Source: Roseiconus nitratireducens
Lineage (GTDB): Bacteria > Planctomycetota > Planctomycetia > Pirellulales > Pirellulaceae
Length of the DNA stretch: 64,000 nucleotides
Direction of reading: 5' to 3'
NCBI RefSeq assembly: GCF_008629675.1
Contig: NZ_VWOX01000012.1
Coordinates: 124,001-188,000, forward strand
This document shows positions 8,244 through 15,978 of this stretch, one piece after another (within the stretch, counting starts at the first letter, position 1; every line of letters starts with the position of its first letter). The position numbers and the translations under genes were made by a program. The notes under the pieces were generated by a model. The model saw only the letters and a list, made by a program, of their open reading frames with translations, was not told the DNA's origin and ran no database searches.

Positions 8244-9704
8244 TCACGCCTCTTCCGACTTTTCTTCGTTCTTGTACTGATCCAGACGCCGATACAAGGT
8301 CCTCGCACCGATCCCCAGAATCTTGGCAGCTTCTTCGCGATTGTCGTTGGTCAGCTTCAACGTCTCTTCAATCGCCCACCGCTCGATCACGCTCAACGGT
8401 TGCCCGATCAGCCCCGAATCTCCGCCGCCTGTCATCGCCGGCGGCGGATCTTCCACCGTGGGAGCCACATCCAGATCGTCGTCGACCAGTTCCGGCGGCA
8501 GATCGTCCAGATCCAGCTTGCCATCGGTATCCAGCACGACCATCATTTCGACAAAGTTTCGCAGTTCGCGAACGTTGCCGGGCCAATCGTAAGCAAAAAA
8601 CCGCTTGGTGACGGCGGGCGTGAAATGGGCGGTGGGTTTTCCATGCCGCCGCAAGAACATCTTGCGAAAGTGGTCCATCAGCGGAATCACGTCTTCTCGA
8701 CGCTCGCGAACCGGCGGTATTTCGACCGTCACCACCTTCAATCGGAAGTACAGGTCGCTGCGGAACGTCCCGGCTTCGATCATTTCCTCCAAGGGACGGT
8801 TGGTGGCGGAAACCAGACGCACGTTGACCTTGATCGGCTTGTTGTCGCCGACTCGCGTGATTCGGCTCTCCTCCAACACGCGCAGCAACTTGATTTGCGT
8901 GCTCGCCGGCATGTCGCCGACTTCGTCCAAAAACAGGGTGCCGCCGTTGGCATATTCAAAGGCGCCCACGCGATCCGCATCGGCACCGGTGAACGCGCCT
9001 TTGACGTGCCCAAACAGCTCACTTTCCACCAGGTTTTCGGCGATGGCTCCGGTGTTGATCGCGACGATGCTCTTGTTCCGGCGCGGACTGTTCTGGTGGA
9101 TCGCCTGGGCGATCACTTCCTTGCCGGTCCCGTTTTCGCCGGTGATCAGCACGGTCGCGTCGGTGGGCGCGATGCGGCGCAGCCGATCGATCACCTGCTG
9201 CATCTTCTTGCTGGCGTAGACGATGCCTTCGAAACCGAAGCGTTCGTCCAGCCGCGACATCAGCTCGGTGTTCTGACGCCGCAGGCTGACCGCACCGACA
9301 GCCTTTTCAACGATCGCCCGCAAGCGGCTGGGCGTGATCGGCTTTTCCAAGAAATTGAAGGCGCCCTGCTGCATCGCCTCCACGGCGATCGGCACCGTCG
9401 CGTGACCGGTCACCATCACGACTTCCGAATCCGGCAGCCGCTCGCCCGCCAGCTTCAAGATCTTCATCCCGTCGACGTCGTTCATCACCATGTCGGTGAT
9501 GATGATGTCGAAGGTGTCGCGTTCGATCAGGGTCGCCGCTTCGGGACCGCTGGTGGCGACGGTGCACTTGTAGCCGACTTTTTCCAGACTTTCGGTCATC
9601 GCCCTCGCGTGGGCCGCCTCGTTATCGACGACCAACAACCGAAATGACGAAGGGTCGTACTCCGGTTTCCCGGAACCCTTGCTGCTGGAGGGAGCCTCAT
9701 TCAT
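8244..9704 (-). CDS. Sigma-54-dependent response regulator, NtrC family
   Basis: This 486-residue transcription activator has three domains. The receiver domain (about residues 22-140) has a phospho-acceptor Asp in IIITDMVMNDVDG. The AAA+ domain (about 160-395) has Walker A GENGTGKE, the sigma-54 contact loop GAFTGA and Walker B GGTLFLDEVGD. A Fis-type helix-turn-helix lies at the C-terminus (EEAAKILGIGARTLYRRLDQY). It should activate RpoN-dependent promoters when phosphorylated. Its cognate histidine kinase is not in the window. The start is nine bases after the carB stop on the same strand, so the two may share a transcript, an unusual pairing. Confidence 0.93.
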   Translation of the reverse strand: MNEAPSSSKGSGKPEYDPSSFRLLVVDNEAAHARAMTESLEKVGYKCTVATSGPEAATLIERDTFDIIITDMVMNDVDGMKILKLAGERLPDSEVVMVTGHATVPIAVEAMQQGAFNFLEKPITPSRLRAIVEKAVGAVSLRRQNTELMSRLDERFGFEGIVYASKKMQQVIDRLRRIAPTDATVLITGENGTGKEVIAQAIHQNSPRRNKSIVAINTGAIAENLVESELFGHVKGAFTGADADRVGAFEYANGGTLFLDEVGDMPASTQIKLLRVLEESRITRVGDNKPIKVNVRLVSATNRPLEEMIEAGTFRSDLYFRLKVVTVEIPPVRERREDVIPLMDHFRKMFLRRHGKPTAHFTPAVTKRFFAYDWPGNVRELRNFVEMMVVLDTDGKLDLDDLPPELVDDDLDVAPTVEDPPPAMTGGGDSGLIGQPLSVIERWAIEETLKLTNDNREEAAKILGIGARTLYRRLDQYKNEEKSEEA

Positions 9705-9713
9705 CGGACCGAA

Positions 9714-12700
9714 TCATTCCGCATATCGGGTTTGCAGCGACTGGACCGTCATCGCGCCTTGTCGTTCGGCCCGCATGGCACGCACCGCGGCTTCGGCCGC
9801 CGCGACGGTCGTGATACAGGGCACGCCGTGCTGGACGGCTGCGGCCCGAATCTTTCCTTCGTCGGTGCGGGCGCCCTTTCCGTTGGGCGTGTTCAGGATC
9901 AGCGCGACGTCTTCATTTTTCAGATAGTCGATCAAGTTCGGCTGTCCTTCGGCCAATTTCTTGACCCGCGTGACTGGCACGCCGCCGTCCTCGAGCGTTT
10001 GCGCGGTCCCGCTGGTGGCCAGGATTTCAAACCCGAGTTCACGCAACTCCTTGCCCAGCTTGACCGCGGCGCTTTTGTGACGCTTGCTCAAACTGACAAA
10101 GATCTTGCCTTCGGTCGGCAAGGTGACACCGGCGGCGAGCTGGCTTTTAGCGAACGCCAACTCAAAGCTCTTGCTGATGCCCATCACCTCACCGGTGCTA
10201 CGCATTTCCGGCCCCAGCACGATGTCGACTCCAGCAAACTTGCGGAACGGGAACACGCTTTCCTTGATCGAGACGTGTTTGGGCAGCGGTTCGGCTGTCA
10301 CTCCCAGTTCCGACAACTTCATCCCGGCCATGACTTTGGTGGCCACGTTGGCGACGGGAATCCCGGTCGCCTTGGCAACGAACGGCACCGTCCGGCTGGC
10401 CCGCGGGTTGACCTCCAGAATGTAGACGGTCGGCGTCCCGTTCTCGGTCTTGATGGCGAATTGGATGTTCATCAGTCCGACCACGTTGAGCGCTTTGGCC
10501 AGTTTCAGCGTGGCTTCGCGGAGTTCATCCAGTGTGCCTTCGGAAATTGAAAACGGCGGGATCGCACAGGCCGAGTCACCGCTGTGCACGCCGGCCTCTT
10601 CGATGTGTTCCATGATGCCCATGACGACCGCTTGCTCGCCGTCGGCCACCGCATCGACGTCCACCTCAATCGCATCTTCCAGGAAATGATCGATCAACAC
10701 CGGCTGACCGTCGGCGACGATGAACGCCTCGGCGACGTAGCGTTCGAATTGTGCCTTGTCGTAACAAATCTCCATCGCGCGTCCGCCCAGCACGAAACTG
10801 GGGCGGACCAGGGCGGGAAACCCGATCCGCTCGACTTCCTTGCGGGCCTCTTCCATGTTGCGGGCGATGCCGCTGGGCGGTTGCCGCAAACCCAATTCAT
10901 TGATCAACGCTTGGAACCGTTCCCGGTCTTCGGCCGCCTCGATCGTTTCGACCGCGGTCCCGATGATCGGCACGCCGGCGTCTTTCAATCCGCGAGCCAG
11001 GTTCAACGGCGTCTGGCCGCCGAACTGCACGATCACGCCGTCGGGCTGGGTTGCATCGCAAATGTTCAGAACGTCTTCGATCGTCAACGGCTCGAAGAAC
11101 AAGATGTCCGACGTGTCGTAGTCGGTGCTGACCGTTTCCGGGTTGCTGTTGACCATGATCGATTCATAGCCCATTTCGCGGAGTGCGAAACTGGCGTGGC
11201 AGCAGCAGTAATCGAACTCGATTCCCTGACCGATGCGGTTCGGACCGCCGCCCAAAATGACCACCCGCTTCTTTTCGGTCCGCGGCGGCAGTTCGTCCTC
11301 GGTTTCGTAAGTGCTGTAGTAATACGGCGTGTAGGCTTCAAATTCCGCCGCACAAGTATCGACACTCTTGAACACGGGGCGAATGCCCTGATCCAGCCGG
11401 TGCTTGCGGACCTTCAATTCGGTGGACCCGAGCATCTGAGCCAGCTGTCGATCGGAAAAACCGCTTCGTTTGGCTTCCAACATCTGTTCGGGGCCGAGTT
11501 GGTCGACCGTCGAAAGCGCCCGAATCTCGTCTTCCTGTTCGATGATTTGCGAAATGTGATCCAGGAACCAGGGATCGATGTGCGTGATGGCGTGCAGTTG
11601 CTCGATCGACATGCCCGACTTGAGCGCGTACCGGACGTAGAAAATGCGTTCGGCATTAGGCGTGTTCAATTTTGCCAGGATCGTGTCTTGATCGGGCTGG
11701 TCTTCGGTGCCCCAAAGATCCCGGCCGTCGCTGCCCAGTCCGAACGCGCCGACTTCCAGCCCCCGCAGCGCCTTTTGCAAGGATTCCCGGAAGGACCGAC
11801 CGATCGCCATCGTCTCCCCGACGCTCTTCATTTGCGTCGTCAACGTCGCGTCGGCTTCGGGGAACTTTTCGAAGGCGAACCGTGGCATCTTGGTGACCAC
11901 GTAATCGATGGTCGGCTCGAAGCATGCTTTGGTTTCTTTGGTGATATCGTTGGGCAGTTCCCAAAGCCGGTAGCCGACCGCCAACTTGGCGGCAATCTTG
12001 GCGATCGGAAATCCGGTTGCCTTGCTGGCCAGCGCACTGGAGCGGCTGACCCGCGGATTCATCTCGATCACGATCATCCGACCGGTCTTCGGCTCGATGG
12101 CAAACTGAATGTTGCTGCCACCGGTCTCAACGCCGATCTCGCGGATCACCGCCAGCGAAGCATCACGCATCCGCTGGTATTCTTTGTCGGTTAGGGTTTG
12201 CGCCGGCGCGACGGTGATCGAATCTCCCGTGTGCACGCCCATCGGATCCAAATTTTCGATCGCGCAGATGATCACGACGTTGTCGTCCCGATCGCGCATC
12301 ACCTCCATCTCGTATTCTTTCCAACCGATGATGGATTCTTCGATCAGCACTTCCCGGACCGGTGACTGGTCCAATCCGCTTTTGACCAGGGCGTCAAAGT
12401 CGCCCTTGTTGTAAGCGATCGCGCTGCCGCTTCCGCCCATCGTAAAACTCGGTCGCACGACCGTCGGAAGTCCGACGTCCGCCATGGCTTCGCGGGCCTC
12501 TTCCAGCGAATGAACGATGTGCCCCTTGCAAACGTCCAGACCGATTTTTTCCATCGCGGATTTGAACCGGTCTCGCTCCTCGGCTTTGGCGATCACATCC
12601 TCGTTGGCAGCGATCATCTCCACGCCGTGCTTTTTCAACACGCCGTTGGACGCCAAATCCATCGCGACGTTCAGCCCGGTCTGGCCGCCCAGGGTCGGCA

Positions 12701-12959
12701 GCAGCGCGTCGGGCTTCTCCTGCTCGATCACTTTTTCGACCATCTGCCACGTCAGCGGCTCGATGTAGGTCGAATCCGCGGTCGCCGGATCCGTCATGAT
12801 CGTCGCGGGGTTGCTGTTGACCAAAACGACCTCGTAGCCCTCTTCGCGGAGCGCTTTGCACGCCTGAGTCCCCGAATAATCGAACTCACACGCTTGGCCG
12901 ATGACGATCGGCCCGCTGCCAATCAGAAGAATTTTTTTGATGTCGTCGCGTCTTGGCAC
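9714..12959 (-). CDS. carB: Carbamoyl-phosphate synthase large subunit
   Basis: This 1081-residue enzyme makes carbamoyl phosphate for arginine and pyrimidine synthesis, using ammonia from the small subunit CarA. It shows the internal duplication of the family: two ATP-grasp halves, each starting with a related signature (ILLIGSGPIVIGQACEFDYSG and VVILGGGPNRIGQGIEFDYC). The oligomerisation region and a C-terminal MGS-like allosteric domain (EGKIFVSLSKRHK) follow. Length agrees with E. coli CarB (1073). The start appears to be GTG at 12959 (PRRDDIKKILLIGSG). No carA was found in the window. Confidence 0.97.
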   Translation of the reverse strand: MPRRDDIKKILLIGSGPIVIGQACEFDYSGTQACKALREEGYEVVLVNSNPATIMTDPATADSTYIEPLTWQMVEKVIEQEKPDALLPTLGGQTGLNVAMDLASNGVLKKHGVEMIAANEDVIAKAEERDRFKSAMEKIGLDVCKGHIVHSLEEAREAMADVGLPTVVRPSFTMGGSGSAIAYNKGDFDALVKSGLDQSPVREVLIEESIIGWKEYEMEVMRDRDDNVVIICAIENLDPMGVHTGDSITVAPAQTLTDKEYQRMRDASLAVIREIGVETGGSNIQFAIEPKTGRMIVIEMNPRVSRSSALASKATGFPIAKIAAKLAVGYRLWELPNDITKETKACFEPTIDYVVTKMPRFAFEKFPEADATLTTQMKSVGETMAIGRSFRESLQKALRGLEVGAFGLGSDGRDLWGTEDQPDQDTILAKLNTPNAERIFYVRYALKSGMSIEQLHAITHIDPWFLDHISQIIEQEDEIRALSTVDQLGPEQMLEAKRSGFSDRQLAQMLGSTELKVRKHRLDQGIRPVFKSVDTCAAEFEAYTPYYYSTYETEDELPPRTEKKRVVILGGGPNRIGQGIEFDYCCCHASFALREMGYESIMVNSNPETVSTDYDTSDILFFEPLTIEDVLNICDATQPDGVIVQFGGQTPLNLARGLKDAGVPIIGTAVETIEAAEDRERFQALINELGLRQPPSGIARNMEEARKEVERIGFPALVRPSFVLGGRAMEICYDKAQFERYVAEAFIVADGQPVLIDHFLEDAIEVDVDAVADGEQAVVMGIMEHIEEAGVHSGDSACAIPPFSISEGTLDELREATLKLAKALNVVGLMNIQFAIKTENGTPTVYILEVNPRASRTVPFVAKATGIPVANVATKVMAGMKLSELGVTAEPLPKHVSIKESVFPFRKFAGVDIVLGPEMRSTGEVMGISKSFELAFAKSQLAAGVTLPTEGKIFVSLSKRHKSAAVKLGKELRELGFEILATSGTAQTLEDGGVPVTRVKKLAEGQPNLIDYLKNEDVALILNTPNGKGARTDEGKIRAAAVQHGVPCITTVAAAEAAVRAMRAERQGAMTVQSLQTRYAE

Positions 12960-13171
12960 GTCTACTACCGGTTAGAAACGGGAATACCTTCCAAATTTCA
13001 GGAAGAATATCAGATCGACCACCGGGTTGCGTAGGACGGGGGGCGCCAGATTTTTCCCTCCGGTGCCACCGCAACGTCCATTCGACATCGATCTCGCGAG
13101 GGAAAACCGCGGCCGCGGCGGACTCAAATCGCGAATCGAGCCGCCGAGGAGATTGCCGAGCAGATCGCCGG

Positions 13172-14482
13172 TCAAACCGGCTCGACTACCGTCACATCTT
13201 CGGTCGGTGTCGTCTTTCCCGCCACACCAGTGGCCGCCTTGGATCGATCCCAGAACGTCGCGAAGAACAACACGGCGACCGCCAAGGCCAGCCCCGCCGG
13301 CATCAACCAGAATTCAGCCGCGCTCGCTGCCCAACCCGCCTTTGTGGTCGGGTTAAGCCCGATATAGTCGCCCCAAGGTCCGTGCAACAGGTTGCCAACC
13401 AGCATCCCCGCTCCGTAGGTCAACAATCCCAACAGGGCTTGAGCACTGGTGCGAATCTCCGGTGGCGAACTGCGGTCGGTATACAGCTGGCCGGTGACAA
13501 AGAAAAAGTCGTAGCAGATGCCGTGCAACAAAATTCCAAGCACCAACATCGACGGCGTTCCCGGCATCAAGCCGAACAGTGCGTACCGCAACGCCCACGC
13601 CAGCATGCCGACCAGCAACATCCATTTCACGCCCAATCGCACCAGAAAGAACGGGACCAGGGCCATGAAAAAGATTTCGCTGACCTGGCCCAACGCCATC
13701 ACCCCCGCGCTGGAACTGCCGAAGGCCATTTTCTCCACGAAGTCATACGTGCGGGCGTAGTAGAACGCCAACGGAATGCAAATCAGGAACGAACAGATCG
13801 CGAACACCAGGTAGCTGGGGTTGCGGAACAGGCGGATCGCATCCAACCCCATCATGTTGGAAAGGCTGAACGGCGCGTCCCGACCCTGCGGCGGCGATTT
13901 GGGCAGCGTGAAGCTGTACAGCCCGTAGACGAATCCGACCACCGCTGAGATTCGGAGCGGCCAATTCGTGCTTCCCGCGTTCTCCACACCGGGCAACACC
14001 GGGATCGGCAGCAGCCCAAACAGCGATTCCGAAATCACCAGGCCGGAGACGATCCAGCCGATCGTTCCCCACAACCGGATCTTGGGGAATTCGTCTTCAA
14101 TGCTCGACACGTTCTGGAACGTGATCGCGTTGACCAACGCCAGCGTGGGCATGTAGCACAAGAAGAAGGCCATCATGACCCAGTAGAACTGAGTCGGTGA
14201 TTCCGTGATCGTGCTGCACCACCACAGCATCGCCGCACCGACAATCTGCAGCACCCCGTTGATGTATTCCTTGTTGATCAGCCGGTCGGCCACGAAGCCG
14301 ACGATGATCGGAGCGAAGATGGCGGCCCACGTTTGCGTCGAATACACGTCGCCGATGATGGTGTTCAGGTTTTCTTCGTCAGCGAAGATCTGCTGCAAGT
14401 AACTCGTCATCGGGACGAAAAATGCCCCCCAGACGAAGAACTCCAGGAACATCATCACATTCAGACGTAATTTCGTGGACAT
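13172..14482 (-). CDS. MFS permease of the nucleoside:proton symporter type (NupG-like)
   Basis: This 436-residue integral membrane protein has about twelve hydrophobic segments. The N-terminus MSTKLRLNVMMFLEFFVWGAFFVPMTSYL resembles NupG/XapB transporters, which often start with KLR..MMFLQFFVWGAW. Later segments such as GTIGWIVSGLVIS and VTGQLYTDRSSPPEIRTSAQALLGLLTYGAGMLVG also fit this family. Nucleoside uptake is the inferred role. The start is ATG 14482; the open frame extends three codons further through TTG. It sits between carB and the HNH gene without clear operon partners. Confidence 0.82.
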   Translation of the reverse strand: MSTKLRLNVMMFLEFFVWGAFFVPMTSYLQQIFADEENLNTIIGDVYSTQTWAAIFAPIIVGFVADRLINKEYINGVLQIVGAAMLWWCSTITESPTQFYWVMMAFFLCYMPTLALVNAITFQNVSSIEDEFPKIRLWGTIGWIVSGLVISESLFGLLPIPVLPGVENAGSTNWPLRISAVVGFVYGLYSFTLPKSPPQGRDAPFSLSNMMGLDAIRLFRNPSYLVFAICSFLICIPLAFYYARTYDFVEKMAFGSSSAGVMALGQVSEIFFMALVPFFLVRLGVKWMLLVGMLAWALRYALFGLMPGTPSMLVLGILLHGICYDFFFVTGQLYTDRSSPPEIRTSAQALLGLLTYGAGMLVGNLLHGPWGDYIGLNPTTKAGWAASAAEFWLMPAGLALAVAVLFFATFWDRSKAATGVAGKTTPTEDVTVVEPV

Positions 14483-14881
14483 CGGCGACAATCAGCGTTC
14501 GGGGACAATTCGGAAATGATCCGGCAGGCGACATGATAGCGTGTGATGCGGGTCGTTTGGACACCGACATCACTCTCCGTCGCCTCATCTTCCGCTCCCT
14601 TGGAAAGCCTTGGGATCGACACAAGTTCAAACTCTCGAAATCAACCTGTCCCCTCCGCTCGCGGGAGAGTGAACTGAGTTGTGGCCCGCATCAGCTTTCG
14701 CACACATGCGTTTCGCCCCGTGACGCCGACCGCGGTGAAGCATTGCCCGTCTGGACGGTTAACCCGACAATCACTTGATGTCAGCTTCCGCGTGTCGGCA
14801 TCAAGGCATTCGCCGGTCCCCCATCGCCCTCGGATGCTCCGCGACCGGATGACGTCCCGCCGACAGAACCTTTTCAACAAC
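14483..14881. other. Divergent intergenic region between the MFS and HNH genes
   Basis: About 400 bases without a convincing gene. The HNH frame stays open upstream to about 14681 with further ATGs at 14834 and 14849, so part of it could be coding. Promoters for both flanking genes should lie here. I see no repeat or terminator. Confidence 0.35.
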
Positions 14882-15178
14882 ATGCCCGGATCCCCCAAAC
14901 AACCGAAACCGTGCGAGTTGTGCGGACGCCTGACCCGCCGGGGAACCACCGAACATCACCTGATCCCCCGTCGCTGCCACCGCAACAAATGGTTTAAAAA
15001 ACGGTTCACCCGTGCTCAAATGCAGCGCACCATTTCATTGTGCCACGATTGCCACCAGGCGATTCATCGGTTCGTGCCCAGGGAGAAGGACCTGGGACGC
15101 TACCACAACACCGTGGCGACCCTGATGGAACACGAGCAGATCGGTCGGTTCGTCGCCTGGGTGCGGGATCGAAAGTAG
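14882..15178 (+). CDS. Small HNH-type zinc-binding protein
   Basis: This 98-residue protein has the order of metal ligands typical of HNH nucleases and their inactive relatives: CELCG near residue 11, an adjacent EHHLIPR (His-His), then LCHDCHQAIH near the middle. This gives a treble-clef-like zinc site plus a candidate catalytic His. It is too short to carry a target-binding domain and is not embedded in an intron or phage, so it may act as a housekeeping nucleic-acid-binding protein. It lies 23 bases ahead of scpB on the same strand. Start uncertain; ATGs at 14834 and 14849 are alternatives. Confidence 0.72.
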   Translation: MPGSPKQPKPCELCGRLTRRGTTEHHLIPRRCHRNKWFKKRFTRAQMQRTISLCHDCHQAIHRFVPREKDLGRYHNTVATLMEHEQIGRFVAWVRDRK

Positions 15179-15201
15179 ACAGCAGCCCGACAGGCCAATC
15201 G

Positions 15202-15972
15202 ATGGACCGCAACGAAGACCAGACCGCAGGCCGCGAGGACGATCCCGGGGACGACGAATCGTTTGGCGAATTCTCGCTGGAGGATCTCGGAACCGCCTAC
15301 GCTCGCGCCGCTGCGGCACACGACCCGGAATCCTTCGCCGCGCCGCAGCAGGAAGGGCCCGAGTCCGATTCGGCGCAACCCGAACAGGATGAGGATGCGG
15401 AATCGGAGACCCTGCCGGACGATGCACCGGATGCCGTCCATCCCGAAGGCATCATCGAGGCGGCGCTCTTTGTGGGGCACCCGGAGAACGAACCGTTTAC
15501 CGCCGACCGCTTGGCGTCGCTGATGCGGAACGTCTCTGCGGAGGAAGTGGTCGAAATGATCGATTCCCTGAACGCGTCCTACAAGCAGACCCGGCAAGCG
15601 TTTCGGATCGTCGAAGACGAACAAGGCTACCGATTGACGATTGCCCCCGCCGTTGAAAACGTTCGGCAATCCTTTCTGGGCCGGGTCCGCGAGGCGCGGC
15701 TCAGCCAAGCCGCCGTGGAAGTCCTGGCGTTGGTTGCCTATCAACCCGGCGTCACCGCTCAAACCGTTCAAGACCAGCGGGGACGCGAAAGCGGCACCCT
15801 GTTGAACCAGTTGGTTCGCCGCCGGCTGCTGGAGATGAAACGTGAAACGCCCGCCGATGGCGGACGCAAAGTCCCGCACTACTATCCCGCCGAACGATTC
15901 CTGACGCTCTTCGGACTGGAATCGATCGAAGACCTGCCGATGGTCGACGAAAGCTTCTTCGGCAGCGAGTAG
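15202..15972 (+). CDS. scpB: Segregation and condensation protein B
   Basis: This 256-residue protein is a partner of SMC-ScpA in chromosome condensation. The first 80 or so residues are acidic and low in complexity (D/E-rich), followed by the two winged-helix domains of ScpB. Recognisable segments are EGIIEAALFVGHPENEPFTADRL, LSQAAVEVLALVAYQPGVTAQ and the conserved C-terminal FLTLFGLESIEDLP. The N-terminal acidic extension is longer than in most ScpB proteins (about 190 residues in Bacillus). Start ATG at 15202 (MDRNEDQTAG). scpA and smc are not in this window. Confidence 0.93.
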   Translation: MDRNEDQTAGREDDPGDDESFGEFSLEDLGTAYARAAAAHDPESFAAPQQEGPESDSAQPEQDEDAESETLPDDAPDAVHPEGIIEAALFVGHPENEPFTADRLASLMRNVSAEEVVEMIDSLNASYKQTRQAFRIVEDEQGYRLTIAPAVENVRQSFLGRVREARLSQAAVEVLALVAYQPGVTAQTVQDQRGRESGTLLNQLVRRRLLEMKRETPADGGRKVPHYYPAERFLTLFGLESIEDLPMVDESFFGSE

Positions 15973-15978
15973 CGTCCC

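Noticed and set aside
8223..9647. Plus-strand open frame of 474 codons opposite the sigma-54 regulator
   Set aside because: Antisense shadow with no recognisable domain.
10584..12194. Plus-strand open frame of 536 codons inside carB
   Set aside because: carB is unmistakable on the other strand; the frame results from high GC codon bias.
14882..15178. HNH protein considered as part of an intron, phage or defence island
   Set aside because: No intron boundaries, phage genes or defence genes nearby; it sits directly before scpB.
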